The position numbers were made by a program, and so were the translations under genes. From Oscillospiraceae bacterium (lineage in GTDB: Bacteria; Bacillota; Clostridia; Oscillospirales; Oscillospiraceae), in NCBI GenBank assembly GCA_020025535.1, contig JAHHRY010000003.1, forward strand, positions 134,828-198,827: 64,000 nucleotides of DNA. The letters are read 5' to 3'. The notes under the pieces were generated by a model. It did not search any database. It saw only the letters and a list, made by a program, of their open reading frames with translations, and was not told the DNA's origin. Shown piece by piece: positions 1 to 9,581 of the stretch (the stretch's first letter is position 1; every line of letters starts with the position of its first letter).

Positions 1-1
1 A

Positions 2-2485
2 ATCGGCGTCATCAGCCGTATGGGCTATGTGAACTATTATCTGATTGTCTGGGATTTCATCCGCTATGCCAAGGAATCCGGTATTCCGGTGGGCCCGGGG
101 CGCGGATCGGGTGCGGCATCCATTGTTGCATACTGTATGCACATCACAGAAGTGGACCCGATGAAGTATGCGCTCATTTTTGAACGCTTCCTGAACCCCG
201 AACGTGTCAGTATGCCCGATTTTGATACGGACTTCTGTCAGGAACGCCGGGGCGAAGTGATTGAATATGTTATGCGGAAGTATGGTTCCGACCATGTGGC
301 TCAGATTGCCACCTTCGGTACCATGGCGGCAAGAGGCGCCATCCGGGATGTGGGCAGAGCTCTGAATTTCACCTACGCAGAAACAGATGTGGTTGCCAAG
401 CTGGTGCCCAATACACCGCACATCACCCTGCAGGAGGCTCTGAAGACTTCACCGCAGCTGAAGGCGATGTATGACGAGGATGAGCGGGTCAGAACGTTGA
501 TTGACACGGCAAGAGCCCTGGAGGGTATGCCCAGAAATACGTCGACCCATGCTGCAGGTGTGGTGATCACGGCAGACCCCGTGTGTACCTATGTGCCGCT
601 GTCAAGAAACGATGATACCATCGTGACCCAGTACACAATGACCACCATTGAGGAACTGGGACTGCTTAAAATGGATTTTCTGGGACTGCGAAACCTGACG
701 GTGATTGACGATGCCCAAAAGGAAATCCGGAAGATTCAGCCGGATTTTGACATTTCCAAAGTGTCGGATACGGATCCGGAAACCTTTGCCATGCTGTCTG
801 AGGGTAAGACTCAGGGCGTATTCCAGCTGGAATCCGCCGGTATTACCGGCGTGTGTGTCAGTATGCACCCGGCATCCATAGAAGATATGACCGCTATTGT
901 GGCGCTGTATCGTCCCGGTCCTATGGATTCCATTCCAAAGTTTATTGCCAATAAACTGGATCATAGAAAGATTACCTATAAAACTCCGTATTTGGAGCCG
1001 ATACTGCGGGTTACCTATGGATGTATCGTCTATCAGGAACAGGTGATTGAGATTTTCCGTTCCCTTGGCGGTTATACGATGGGACAGGCTGATAATATCC
1101 GCCGTGCCATCTCCAAAAAGAAAATGAAGGTTATCGAGGCGGAGCGAAAGGTCTTCGTATACGGTGATCAGGAGCAGGGCATCCCCGGCTGTATCGCCAA
1201 GGGCATTCCGGAAGCGGTTGCCCAGTCCATTTATGACGAGATCGTTGACTTTGCAAACTATGCCTTCAACAAAGCCCACGCCGTTTGTTATGCGGTGGTT
1301 TCCTATCAGACTGCCTATTTGAAATGTCACTATCCCCGGCAGTATATGGCGGCGCTGATGACGTCGGTGCTGGATTCCACCACCAAGATTTCCGATTATA
1401 TCGCCGAGTGTAAGGATATGGGGATTCCCGTGCTTCCGCCGGACATCAATCATTCCTTTGCACCTTTTACGGTAGAGGGAAACGCCATTCGTTTTGGTCT
1501 GGGTGCGGTTAAGAACGTGGGAATCGGTTTGATTAACAGCGTGGCTGCCAGACGCAGCGAGGGCGGCCCGTTCCGTTCGCTGGAGGACTTCCTGCAGCGG
1601 ATGGGGGAGGGAGAACTCAACAAGCGGGCAGTAGAAAACTTTATTAAATGCGGCAGCATGGACTGCTTCGGCAACCATCGCAGTGAGCTGCTGGCGGTAT
1701 ACGAAAGTATGATGGAATCTGTTTCGGATACCCGGAAGAAAAATCTGGATGGTCAGATTGGCCTGTTCGTCGCGCTGGAAGATGAGTCTGCGGCAGCCAT
1801 TCCCATTCCTAAGCTGGCGGAGATGAAAAAAACAGAGCTCATGGCCATGGAAAAGGAATCTACGGGGCTGTACCTGTCCGGACATCCCATGGATGATTAC
1901 CGAAAATTCCTGCGCAATACCCGTGTGCTGTCCATAGGACAGCTGATGAGCGAGGAATGCACCGTGCAGGATGAGCAGATCGTCAGTGTGGCGGGCATTG
2001 TGCAGACTGTGAAGATGAAGTCCACCCGAAACAACTCCATGATGGCCTATGTCACGGTGGAGGATGACACGGCTTCCGTTGAAATGCTGGCGTTTTCCAA
2101 TGTGCTGAATCAGTACGGCGGATACCTGAAGGAAAATGTGGCGGTGGTAGTTACCGGCAAGCTTTCTCTGCGGGATGACAAAGATCCTCAGATCATTGTC
2201 AACCGGGTAAGACCCATTTCGGATTATGCGGATGGAATGCCGGAAAGAGAACCTCCGGCCAGACCTCAGAATCTGACGGGAAAGCTGTATCTGCGTCTGC
2301 CGTCAGAGAGCGTGCCGGAGTACAGAAAGGTAAAAGCAATTCTCAATATGTTCCCGGGGGACATGGAAGCAGTGCTCTATTTTTCAGATACCGGCGTCCG
2401 TCGTGGCACCCACTGTGCCTTGGCGGTTAGTATGCTCACAGAACTGAAAAATCTGCTGGGTGAAGGAAATGTTGTGCTGAAATAG
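2..2485 (+). CDS. dnaE: DNA polymerase III subunit alpha (5' truncated by window)
   Basis: Replicative DNA polymerase catalytic subunit. The reading frame is open from the first bases, so the gene starts upstream; 827 residues are visible of the roughly 1150 usual for DnaE, and the N-terminal PHP domain is missing only because of the window edge. Seen: the palm-domain stretch GPGRGSGAAS, the catalytic-aspartate motif PDFDTDF, the conserved YRPGPM and YQEQV motifs, helix-hairpin-helix sequence in the middle and an OB-fold region near residues 640-730. It ends in TAA. The C-terminus is DnaE-type rather than PolC-type, with no embedded exonuclease. A lipoprotein gene follows after about 55 bases containing a possible -10 box (TATAAT near 2509). 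Confidence 0.97.
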   Translation: MGVISRMGYVNYYLIVWDFIRYAKESGIPVGPGRGSGAASIVAYCMHITEVDPMKYALIFERFLNPERVSMPDFDTDFCQERRGEVIEYVMRKYGSDHVAQIATFGTMAARGAIRDVGRALNFTYAETDVVAKLVPNTPHITLQEALKTSPQLKAMYDEDERVRTLIDTARALEGMPRNTSTHAAGVVITADPVCTYVPLSRNDDTIVTQYTMTTIEELGLLKMDFLGLRNLTVIDDAQKEIRKIQPDFDISKVSDTDPETFAMLSEGKTQGVFQLESAGITGVCVSMHPASIEDMTAIVALYRPGPMDSIPKFIANKLDHRKITYKTPYLEPILRVTYGCIVYQEQVIEIFRSLGGYTMGQADNIRRAISKKKMKVIEAERKVFVYGDQEQGIPGCIAKGIPEAVAQSIYDEIVDFANYAFNKAHAVCYAVVSYQTAYLKCHYPRQYMAALMTSVLDSTTKISDYIAECKDMGIPVLPPDINHSFAPFTVEGNAIRFGLGAVKNVGIGLINSVAARRSEGGPFRSLEDFLQRMGEGELNKRAVENFIKCGSMDCFGNHRSELLAVYESMMESVSDTRKKNLDGQIGLFVALEDESAAAIPIPKLAEMKKTELMAMEKESTGLYLSGHPMDDYRKFLRNTRVLSIGQLMSEECTVQDEQIVSVAGIVQTVKMKSTRNNSMMAYVTVEDDTASVEMLAFSNVLNQYGGYLKENVAVVVTGKLSLRDDKDPQIIVNRVRPISDYADGMPEREPPARPQNLTGKLYLRLPSESVPEYRKVKAILNMFPGDMEAVLYFSDTGVRRGTHCALAVSMLTELKNLLGEGNVVLK

Positions 2486-2541
2486 CTTTCCTTTTTTGTA
2501 TTGATATGTTATAATATCTTGATTGAAAGGAGCGTGAAACC

Positions 2542-3840
2542 GTGCACAGACGACTAAAAATGGTTATATTGCTGGTTTTGGCTGTGCTGATTCTGGGAGG
2601 CTGCAGTCTGCGTACGGTGGATAAGCTCTATTGCAGGCCCAAACGCTCTCAGGCGGAGGATGACCTGCAGGCCGTAATCAACAAAGCCATGCTGAAGCTC
2701 AATTATTCCGCTCCTTTGAACGGAGAAAACCTTCAGGCGGTTCAGCAGGCAGATCTGGATGGCGATGGCATTGACGAATATCTGCTGTTTGCCTCGGATA
2801 ATAGCGAAAAGCCTCTGAAAATTTTGATTTTCTGCCAGCTTGCTTCCGGATATGTTTTGATGGATACCATCGAGGGCTACGGCTTCGCCTTTGATTTTGT
2901 GGAGTATGCCCAGATGGATAACCGCCCAGGACTGGAGATCATTGTCGGCCGGCAGGTCAGCAATGAGCTGATCCGCTCGGTGTCGGTGTACCGGTTTACC
3001 AGTGGCTTTTCCCGCCTCCTGGTGTCCAGCAGCTACAGCCGTATGATGACTTCTGATCTGAATGAGGACGGAATCCGTGAAATGGTCCTGCTGAATCCGG
3101 GAGAATCGGCGGTCAGCAAGGGAACGGCTACGTTCTACGGATTCAAGGATGATCAGATGCAGCGTCTGGCGGTGGCAAACCTGTCGGAATCCATGGCAGA
3201 TGTCCAGCTGATGAAGCTGGGACTGCTGCAGGATGGTGTCCCGGCTGTATACGTTACCAGTATTTCCAATGACCATTCGCTGGTTACGGATATATTTGCC
3301 CTGCAGAACGAATGCTTTTCCAATGTTACGGATGGTATCCGTACAGGAACGCTGCATAACTACTATGTATATCCTCAGGATATCGACGGCGATACCATTT
3401 TGGAACTGGCCAGCCTGATTAAAATGCCTTCGTTTGGAAATTCAAAAAAGTATTTTATGGGCTGGTACTCGGTTGACCGAAACGGTACAAAGACAGACAA
3501 ACTCTTTACTTACCATAATTTTGCGGATGGCTGGTACTTCGTTCTGGAAAAGGAATGGCTTAAAACCATGTCGGTAGTGCGGACGGAGGATGCCTGTATC
3601 TTCTATATGTGGGATGAGGAGTTTGACAAATCCGAAATCGTAATGGAAATCTACACCCAGATTGAGCAGAATCGGGAAAAACACGAAGCGGATAACGATA
3701 GTGTCGTCCTGTATAAGGGAGACACCGTTACTTATATTGCACATTTGGAAGAATCTGCACAGAGCTACGGCCTGACGGCTGAGCAGCTGTCTGAGCGCTT
3801 CCACATGATGCGGGCAGAGCTGAATACGAAAGAAGACTGA
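2542..3840 (+). CDS. Lipoprotein with FG-GAP/VCBS-like repeats
   Basis: Predicted 432-residue exported lipoprotein. The GTG start is preceded by a good Shine-Dalgarno (GAAAGGAG). The N-terminus is basic, then hydrophobic, then the lipobox LGGC, so Cys would be lipidated and the protein anchored outside the membrane. Three DxDxDG-type loops (DLDGDGIDE, DLNEDGIRE, DIDGDTILE) are spaced as in FG-GAP/VCBS beta-propeller proteins, which often bind calcium. No enzymatic motif is seen. The gene sits ten bases before a response-regulator gene, so it is probably cotranscribed with that two-component system and may be an accessory sensor or a target; that role is inference. Confidence 0.8.
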   Translation: MHRRLKMVILLVLAVLILGGCSLRTVDKLYCRPKRSQAEDDLQAVINKAMLKLNYSAPLNGENLQAVQQADLDGDGIDEYLLFASDNSEKPLKILIFCQLASGYVLMDTIEGYGFAFDFVEYAQMDNRPGLEIIVGRQVSNELIRSVSVYRFTSGFSRLLVSSSYSRMMTSDLNEDGIREMVLLNPGESAVSKGTATFYGFKDDQMQRLAVANLSESMADVQLMKLGLLQDGVPAVYVTSISNDHSLVTDIFALQNECFSNVTDGIRTGTLHNYYVYPQDIDGDTILELASLIKMPSFGNSKKYFMGWYSVDRNGTKTDKLFTYHNFADGWYFVLEKEWLKTMSVVRTEDACIFYMWDEEFDKSEIVMEIYTQIEQNREKHEADNDSVVLYKGDTVTYIAHLEESAQSYGLTAEQLSERFHMMRAELNTKED

Positions 3841-3849
3841 GGGTACATT

Positions 3850-4536
3850 ATGAAAAAGATACTGATTCTGGAAGATGAAGTCAATATCCGCAGCTTTGTT
3901 GTAATCAATCTGAAGCGCGCGGGTTACGAGGTGGTAGAGGCAGGAACCGGCCAAGAGGCACTGGATAAGTTCCAGGAACAGAAGGACATTGATATGGCCA
4001 TTCTGGATATTATGCTGCCGGATATCGATGGCTTTGAGGTCTGCCGCCGCCTGCGTGCTGCCAATAAGCAGCTGGGTATTATCATGCTTACTGCCCGCAC
4101 ACAGGAAATGGACAAGGTTACCGGTTTGATGACCGGTGCGGATGATTATGTGACAAAACCTTTTTCCCCTGCAGAGCTGACAGCACGGGTGGATGCGTTG
4201 TTCCGTCGGATCGGAAAAGATGTTGCCTGCAACGGTGAACTGCTGAGTCAGGGACCGTTTACGCTGAATACCCGCAACCATACGCTCGATAAGTACGGTG
4301 AACGGATTCGCCTGACGCAGGTAGAATACAGCATCATGAAACTGTTCATGGCCAATCCGGGCAGAGCACTTTCCCGGGAAGACATCCGGTCGGAGGTCTG
4401 GGGCAAGGATTATGATGGCGAACTGAAAATCGTGGATGTGAATATTCGCCGTCTGCGTATTAAGATTGAGGATGATTCAACCAATCCAGCGTACATCACC
4501 ACAATCTGGGGATTTGGCTATAAGTGGGGCGCTTGA
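3850..4536 (+). CDS. OmpR/PhoB-family response regulator
   Basis: 228-residue DNA-binding response regulator. The receiver domain covers residues 1-115, with the acidic pocket at Glu9-Asp10, the phosphoacceptor Asp53 in ILDIMLP and Lys103 in VTKPF. A winged-helix OmpR-type domain follows at about 130-228, ending IWGFGYKWG as in PhoB/WalR-like regulators. The start ATG lies ten bases after the upstream lipoprotein gene, and the partner kinase begins 25 bases downstream, so the three form one transcription unit. The regulon cannot be read from the sequence. Confidence 0.96.
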   Translation: MKKILILEDEVNIRSFVVINLKRAGYEVVEAGTGQEALDKFQEQKDIDMAILDIMLPDIDGFEVCRRLRAANKQLGIIMLTARTQEMDKVTGLMTGADDYVTKPFSPAELTARVDALFRRIGKDVACNGELLSQGPFTLNTRNHTLDKYGERIRLTQVEYSIMKLFMANPGRALSREDIRSEVWGKDYDGELKIVDVNIRRLRIKIEDDSTNPAYITTIWGFGYKWGA

Positions 4537-4560
4537 TCGGATAAGGGAAGAGGGGATACC

Positions 4561-5970
4561 ATGGGCAAAAGCAGCAGTCTGCGAGGAAGATGGCTCGGCA
4601 ATACACTGACCATATTTTGTACGCTTGGTCTGATTTGCGTGCTGGCGATTGCGCTGACTTTTGCAGGTTACTACTATTCCAACATGATTTCCGATATGGA
4701 GAGCAGAGCCTGGCAGACCAGCCAGTTTTTCTCCGGTTATATCGGGCAGAATTACGAGGATTATTACCGTTCCTGCGTTACCTATGCACAGAAATTTGAG
4801 ATGAGCAACCAGATGGAGCTGCAGTTCATCAATGCCGACGGACTGCTGGTGGCTTCGTCATACGGCCACTGGGCCGGTAATTCTCCTACCACGCCGGACA
4901 TTAAAAACGCAATGGAAAGTCTGGATATTCGCAGGTTTGTCGGAGAAAATCCGGATACCGGTGAACGGATTATTGCGGTTTCCTGCCCGATGATTTACAG
5001 CGACGGCAAAGTGGTGGGTGTGCTTCGCTATGTAACGGCAACCAGACTGATGGATATGCAGATATTTCAGATTGCCCTGATGGCTCTGGGAGGATTTATA
5101 TTGCTGCTGGCGGTGCTCCTGCTGAGCAGCAGCTATTACATACGTTCCATCCTGGTTCCGGTGGATGAGATTACTCAGAAAGCAAAGAAAATTGCCAATG
5201 GCAGCTATGGTGTCCAGATTCAGAAAAAGTATAACGACGAGATAGGCGATCTTGCGGATACCATCAATGAGATGTCTGTTAAAATCAACCAGAATGAAAA
5301 ACTGCAGGCAGATTTTATTTCCTCTTTGTCCCACGAACTGCGGACGCCGCTGACAGCCATCAACGGCTGGAGCGAGACACTGCTGAGCGGTGACGATTTG
5401 GATCCCGAAACCAGAAGAGGCGTGAAAATCATTTCCGGCGAAGCCAAGCGTCTGACGGAAATGGTGGTAGACCTGCTGGATTTCACCCGCCTGCAGGATG
5501 GCCGGCTGACACTGAACGTGGAAATGACCGATATCCGGGCAGAATTTGAAGATACCGTGTATATGTACAGCAGCCGGCTTTCTCAGGAAGGAATCCTGCT
5601 GGAGTACCTGGATAGCGACGAGATCATACCTGAGATTCCATGCGATCCCAAGCGGATGCGGCAGGTGTTCCTGAATATTTTGGACAATGCTGCCAAGCAC
5701 GGCGGAGACGGAAAACGCATTGAAGCTTCCATGACCTGCGATGAAGAACAGGTGATCGTAAAGATTCGGGATTTTGGTCCCGGCATCTCGGAAGACGAAC
5801 TGCCTCTGGTGAAAAAGAAGTTTTACAAGGGAAGCTCCAAGGCCAGAGGAACGGGTATCGGTCTGGCGGTGTGCGATGAGATCGTACAGATGCACGGCGG
5901 TACATTGAAATTGGAAAATGCAGTGGGCGGCGGCACATTGGTGACGATTTCCCTGCCGACGGCCCAGTAA
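4561..5970 (+). CDS. Membrane sensor histidine kinase
   Basis: 469-residue kinase paired with the preceding regulator. Order of domains: a transmembrane helix at about 15-40, an extracytoplasmic domain of about 130 residues, a second transmembrane helix at about 168-192, HAMP linker, HisKA dimerisation domain with phosphoacceptor His258 in SHELRTPL, then HATPase with an N box (NILDNAAKHG), a G1 box (DFGPGIS) and a G2 box (GTGIGLAV). All catalytic motifs look intact. The extracytoplasmic part resembles a single Cache/PAS-like fold, but no ligand can be inferred. The start follows GAAGAGGGG. Confidence 0.95.
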   Translation: MGKSSSLRGRWLGNTLTIFCTLGLICVLAIALTFAGYYYSNMISDMESRAWQTSQFFSGYIGQNYEDYYRSCVTYAQKFEMSNQMELQFINADGLLVASSYGHWAGNSPTTPDIKNAMESLDIRRFVGENPDTGERIIAVSCPMIYSDGKVVGVLRYVTATRLMDMQIFQIALMALGGFILLLAVLLLSSSYYIRSILVPVDEITQKAKKIANGSYGVQIQKKYNDEIGDLADTINEMSVKINQNEKLQADFISSLSHELRTPLTAINGWSETLLSGDDLDPETRRGVKIISGEAKRLTEMVVDLLDFTRLQDGRLTLNVEMTDIRAEFEDTVYMYSSRLSQEGILLEYLDSDEIIPEIPCDPKRMRQVFLNILDNAAKHGGDGKRIEASMTCDEEQVIVKIRDFGPGISEDELPLVKKKFYKGSSKARGTGIGLAVCDEIVQMHGGTLKLENAVGGGTLVTISLPTAQ

Positions 5971-5981
5971 GGAAGGATACA

Positions 5982-6983
5982 ATGGCAAATACAAATAAGC
6001 AGGCAGCACCGGAAAAGTTTAAGACCATGATCGGCGGACAGGCTCTGATAGAGGGAATTATGATGCGTGGCCCTCAAAAAGATGCCGTGGTGGTGCGTCA
6101 GAAAGACGGCCTGAATATTGAAGTAAAGGACAGAAAAGTTCCTCCGAAGAAGTCTGTGCTGAACTGGCCTCTGATTCGGGGAGTGCGAAATTTCTTTGAT
6201 GCTCAGATCGTGGGCGTCAAGGCACTGATGCATTCGGCGGATTTGTCTCCGGATGAGGAACAGGAGGAGCCTTCCAAGTTCGATAAGTGGCTGGAGAAAA
6301 AGCTGGGCAGTGAAAAGTTCCAGAAAGTCGTCATTGGTATGGCTGTCTTTATGGGGCTTGTGATGTCCATCGGACTGTTTTTCCTGCTGCCAATGGTTAT
6401 CGGCGGATTTTTTGATCGCTGGATCGACAGTATGCTGATGATCAATCTGGTGGAGGGCCTGATCCGGATTGTCATTTTTATAGGATATATCATCCTGATT
6501 TCCCGGATGAAGGAAATGAAACGTGTGTTCTCCTACCATGGCGCCGAACATAAGACCATCCGCTGCTATGAAGCAGGCCTGCCTCTGACGGTGGAAAATG
6601 TCCGCACCATGAGCCGGCTCCACCCACGCTGCGGTACCAGCTTTTTGGTTGTGGTTATGATTTTGTCCATTCTGGTTTTTTCGATTGCATCGTCGCTGCT
6701 GCTGGCCGTTGTCCCGGCGCTGGAGGACCTGTATGGAACATTCCTGTATCGGCTGATTATGATTGCCTTTAAGCTGCTTATGCTGCCGCTTGTGGTGGCT
6801 ATCAGCTATGAATTGAACCGATTTGTAGGCCGGCATGACAACTGGCTGACCAGAATTATTACGGCACCCGGTATGTGGTTCCAGAATTTTACCACAAGAG
6901 AGCCGGATGATTCCATGATCGAAGTGGGTATTGCTGCCGTTGAGGCAGTACTCCCGGAAAAGGAGGGGGAAGACATTTGGTAA
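5982..6983 (+). CDS. DUF1385 membrane protein (YqhQ-like)
   Basis: 333-residue DUF1385 protein. Diagnostic sequences are GGQALIEGIMMRGP near the N-terminus, EMKRVFSYHGAEHKTI in the middle and HPRCGTSF. There are about four hydrophobic segments. In Firmicutes the family is usually encoded next to prfA/prmC, which matches the context here: its stop overlaps the TTG start of prmC. The molecular function of YqhQ is not established. The start ATG follows AAGGA, twelve bases after the kinase gene. Confidence 0.93.
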   Translation: MANTNKQAAPEKFKTMIGGQALIEGIMMRGPQKDAVVVRQKDGLNIEVKDRKVPPKKSVLNWPLIRGVRNFFDAQIVGVKALMHSADLSPDEEQEEPSKFDKWLEKKLGSEKFQKVVIGMAVFMGLVMSIGLFFLLPMVIGGFFDRWIDSMLMINLVEGLIRIVIFIGYIILISRMKEMKRVFSYHGAEHKTIRCYEAGLPLTVENVRTMSRLHPRCGTSFLVVVMILSILVFSIASSLLLAVVPALEDLYGTFLYRLIMIAFKLLMLPLVVAISYELNRFVGRHDNWLTRIITAPGMWFQNFTTREPDDSMIEVGIAAVEAVLPEKEGEDIW

Positions 6984-7852
6984 AAAAGTATTCTCAGATT
7001 TATCTGGATGCCCGTCGGGCATTTATGGAGATCGAAGACCAGCAGACTGCCAGCCTTTTGGCAAGAAATCTGCTGTGCCATGTTTCCGGAAAAACACAGG
7101 AGCAAGTGGTGGCGGATCGGGAAAAATACGCTTCTCAGGACATCTGTGACGAGATGGATTCCGTGGTTGCACGCGTGCTTTCCGGAGAGCCTCTGGCCTA
7201 TGTGCTGGGGGAGTGGAGCTTTTACGGCATGAATCTGTATGTGGACAAAAATGTCCTCATACCCAGAGATGACACCTGCGCGGTCACACAGCTTGCCATC
7301 AAGCGCGGCTTGTTCCTGGATCAGGACCCCAGAATACTGGATCTCTGTACCGGCTCTGGCTGTATCGGTCTTGCCATTGCCAACAGAGTGAAAGATGCAC
7401 GGGTTACGCTGGCGGATGTGTCGAGAGAGGCACTTGCGGTTGCCAAGAAGAACGTTGTGCGGCAAAAGCTTTCTGCCCGGGTTTCCTGTGTGCAGGCAGA
7501 TGCCATGGCACCGGCCAGCACTTATTTGGGCAAGTTCGATATGATCGTTTCCAATCCTCCTTATGTGACAAAACAGGAAATGGAAGAGCTGCCCGACAGC
7601 GTTAAGAATTTTGAGCCTCATCTGGCGCTGTACGGCGGTGAAGACGGCTTGAATTTTTATCGGTCCATCGTTAAGAACTTCACCGGTGCGCTGAAGCCCG
7701 GCGGTTTTATTTGCTTTGAATTTGGCATGGGACAGGAAGATGCCGTTTGCCGGATTCTGACCAATCATGGATATACCATTCTGGACTGTGTCCAGGATTA
7801 TAACGAAAGAGAAAGAGCGGTACTCGCTCAGTATGGCAGGAAGGAAGACTAG
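6977..7852 (+). CDS. prmC: Peptide chain release factor N5-glutamine methyltransferase
   Basis: 291-residue SAM-dependent methyltransferase that modifies the Gln of the GGQ motif of release factors RF1/RF2. The N-terminal helical domain covers about 1-85; the Rossmann domain contains the SAM-binding DLCTGSGCIGLA and the family hallmark NPPY (SNPPYVT), which holds the substrate glutamine. The TTG start at 6977 overlaps the preceding stop by seven bases, behind an exceptionally strong Shine-Dalgarno (AGGAGGGGG at 6961-6969). recA follows two bases after the stop. Confidence 0.95.
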   Translation: MVKKYSQIYLDARRAFMEIEDQQTASLLARNLLCHVSGKTQEQVVADREKYASQDICDEMDSVVARVLSGEPLAYVLGEWSFYGMNLYVDKNVLIPRDDTCAVTQLAIKRGLFLDQDPRILDLCTGSGCIGLAIANRVKDARVTLADVSREALAVAKKNVVRQKLSARVSCVQADAMAPASTYLGKFDMIVSNPPYVTKQEMEELPDSVKNFEPHLALYGGEDGLNFYRSIVKNFTGALKPGGFICFEFGMGQEDAVCRILTNHGYTILDCVQDYNERERAVLAQYGRKED

Positions 7853-7854
7853 TA

Positions 7855-8964
7855 ATGGCTACAAAAAAGACAAACTATGATGCCCCCGCACCCGCAACGG
7901 ACAAGAAAAAAGCACTCCAGACCGCTCTTGCACAGATTGAAAAGAGCTACGGCAAAGGCGCTGTTATGCGTCTGGGTGATCGTCCGGATATGAATGTGGA
8001 TGCCATTCCCACCGGCTCTCTGGCACTGGATGCCGCACTGGGAATTGGCGGTATCCCCAAGGGACGTATTATTGAGATTTACGGACCGGAATCCTCCGGT
8101 AAGACCACACTGGCTCTGCACATTTTGGCTGAGACCCAGAAGATGGGCGGCGAAGTTGCTTTCGTGGACGCGGAGCACGCTCTGGATCCGGTATACGCCG
8201 CAGCTTTGGGCGTGGATACGGACAATATGCTGGTTTCCCAGCCGGATACGGGTGAACAGGCGCTGGAAATTACCGATGCGCTGGTTCGCAGCGGCGCAGT
8301 GGATGCGGTGGTCGTGGACTCCGTTGCCGCTCTGACTCCCAGAGCGGAAATCGAGGGCGAGATGGGTGATACCTTTGTTGGTCTGCAGGCCAGACTGATG
8401 TCTCAGGCGCTGCGTAAGCTGGCGGGTACCATTTCCAAGACCAATTGCGTGGTTATTTTTATTAACCAGCTTCGTATGAAGATTGGTGTTATGTATGGCA
8501 ATCCCGAGACCACAACCGGCGGTAACGCACTGAAGTTCTACGCCTCTGTACGGCTGGATGTGCGCCGTGTGGAATCTCTGAAAGAGGGCGGAAACGTCAT
8601 CGGCAACAAGACCCGCGTGAAGGTTGTCAAGAACAAGGTTGCACCTCCTTTCCGTGAGGCGTACTTCGATATCCTGTACGGTCAGGGTATCAGCAAGTGG
8701 AGTGAGCTGGTGGATTTGGCCGTGGAGATGGACATTGTCCAGAAGAGCGGCAGCTGGTTCTCCATGGGCGACGAGCGGATTGGACAGGGCAAGGAGAGCG
8801 TGAAGACTTTCCTGCAGGCAAATCCCGAAATCGCAGAGGAAGTGGAAGCCAAGGTGCGTCAGAATCTGATGCGTCCCAATGCTGCAGCGGCTGCGAAAGC
8901 GCCGGCCAAGGCAGCAGAGCGTCCGGTTGCTGTAAGTGCCGATGACTTCAGTGATGAGGATTGA
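7855..8964 (+). CDS. recA: Recombinase RecA
   Basis: 369-residue RecA, the strand-exchange ATPase of homologous repair and the SOS co-protease. Walker A is GPESSGKTT (residues 77-85); loop L2 includes the stretch around TTGGNALKFYAS; the C-terminus is acidic and Ala/Pro-rich. The N-terminal tail has a small Thr/Pro/Ala extension. It starts two bases after prmC with no promoter and no recognisable SOS box in between, so much of its expression must come from upstream transcription. recX overlaps its 3' end. Confidence 0.98.
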   Translation: MATKKTNYDAPAPATDKKKALQTALAQIEKSYGKGAVMRLGDRPDMNVDAIPTGSLALDAALGIGGIPKGRIIEIYGPESSGKTTLALHILAETQKMGGEVAFVDAEHALDPVYAAALGVDTDNMLVSQPDTGEQALEITDALVRSGAVDAVVVDSVAALTPRAEIEGEMGDTFVGLQARLMSQALRKLAGTISKTNCVVIFINQLRMKIGVMYGNPETTTGGNALKFYASVRLDVRRVESLKEGGNVIGNKTRVKVVKNKVAPPFREAYFDILYGQGISKWSELVDLAVEMDIVQKSGSWFSMGDERIGQGKESVKTFLQANPEIAEEVEAKVRQNLMRPNAAAAAKAPAKAAERPVAVSADDFSDED

Positions 8965-9580
8965 GCACATTGCAACCAAACCGGATCGGGTAGGAAGATA
9001 CCTGATCCGGCTTGAAAACGGAAGTACCATGCGGCTTTACCGCCAGACGGTGGAAGATTATGGCCTGTATCCGGGCATGGAGCTGGACGAAGAACGGATT
9101 GCGGATTTGCGTAAGGACGCTGGCGCAATGTCTGCGAAAATGCGTGCTGTACGGATTGTGTCTGCATCCAATGTGTCCAAGCAGGATCTGGAGCAGCGCC
9201 TGATCCGAAAAGGAGAATCCCCTGAGCAGGCCAAAGAGGCTGTGCAATGGATGGGGGATATGCAGCTGGTGGACGACGCACAAACTGCCCAGCAGATCGT
9301 TCGTCGCTGTATCAGCCGAGGATACGGTGTCAGCCGTGCCAAGCAGGCACTTTATGAAAAGCGAATCCCAAGGGAATATTGGGAAGAAGCTTTGGATGAC
9401 TACCCGGATCAGACAGAAAAAATTGTTGCTTTTCTTCAGTCCCGATTAGGAGACAGTCGGGAGGAAAAGGAAGTGCGGCGTGCATCAAACGCCCTCATGC
9501 GCCGGGGGCATAGCTATTCCGAGATCCGCAGAGCGTTTACCATTCTGGAGCTGGATACGGAAGATTTCCTGGAGGAGTAA
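8954..9580 (+). CDS. recX: Regulatory protein RecX
   Basis: 208-residue RecX, which binds RecA filaments and limits their extension. Beyond an N-terminal region, three repeated three-helix units carry the typical spacing (LEQRLIRKGESPEQA, RRCISRGYGVSRAKQAL, LMRRGHSYSEIRRA). I chose ATG 8954 (protein starts MRIEHIATKP), overlapping the recA stop by eleven bases; an in-frame ATG at 8936 would add six residues. The recA-recX overlap suggests translational coupling. Confidence 0.92.
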   Translation: MRIEHIATKPDRVGRYLIRLENGSTMRLYRQTVEDYGLYPGMELDEERIADLRKDAGAMSAKMRAVRIVSASNVSKQDLEQRLIRKGESPEQAKEAVQWMGDMQLVDDAQTAQQIVRRCISRGYGVSRAKQALYEKRIPREYWEEALDDYPDQTEKIVAFLQSRLGDSREEKEVRRASNALMRRGHSYSEIRRAFTILELDTEDFLEE

Positions 9581-9581
9581 T

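Noticed and set aside
7800..7855. SOS/LexA box before recA
   Set aside because: No GAAC-N4-GTTC type sequence was found between prmC and recA.
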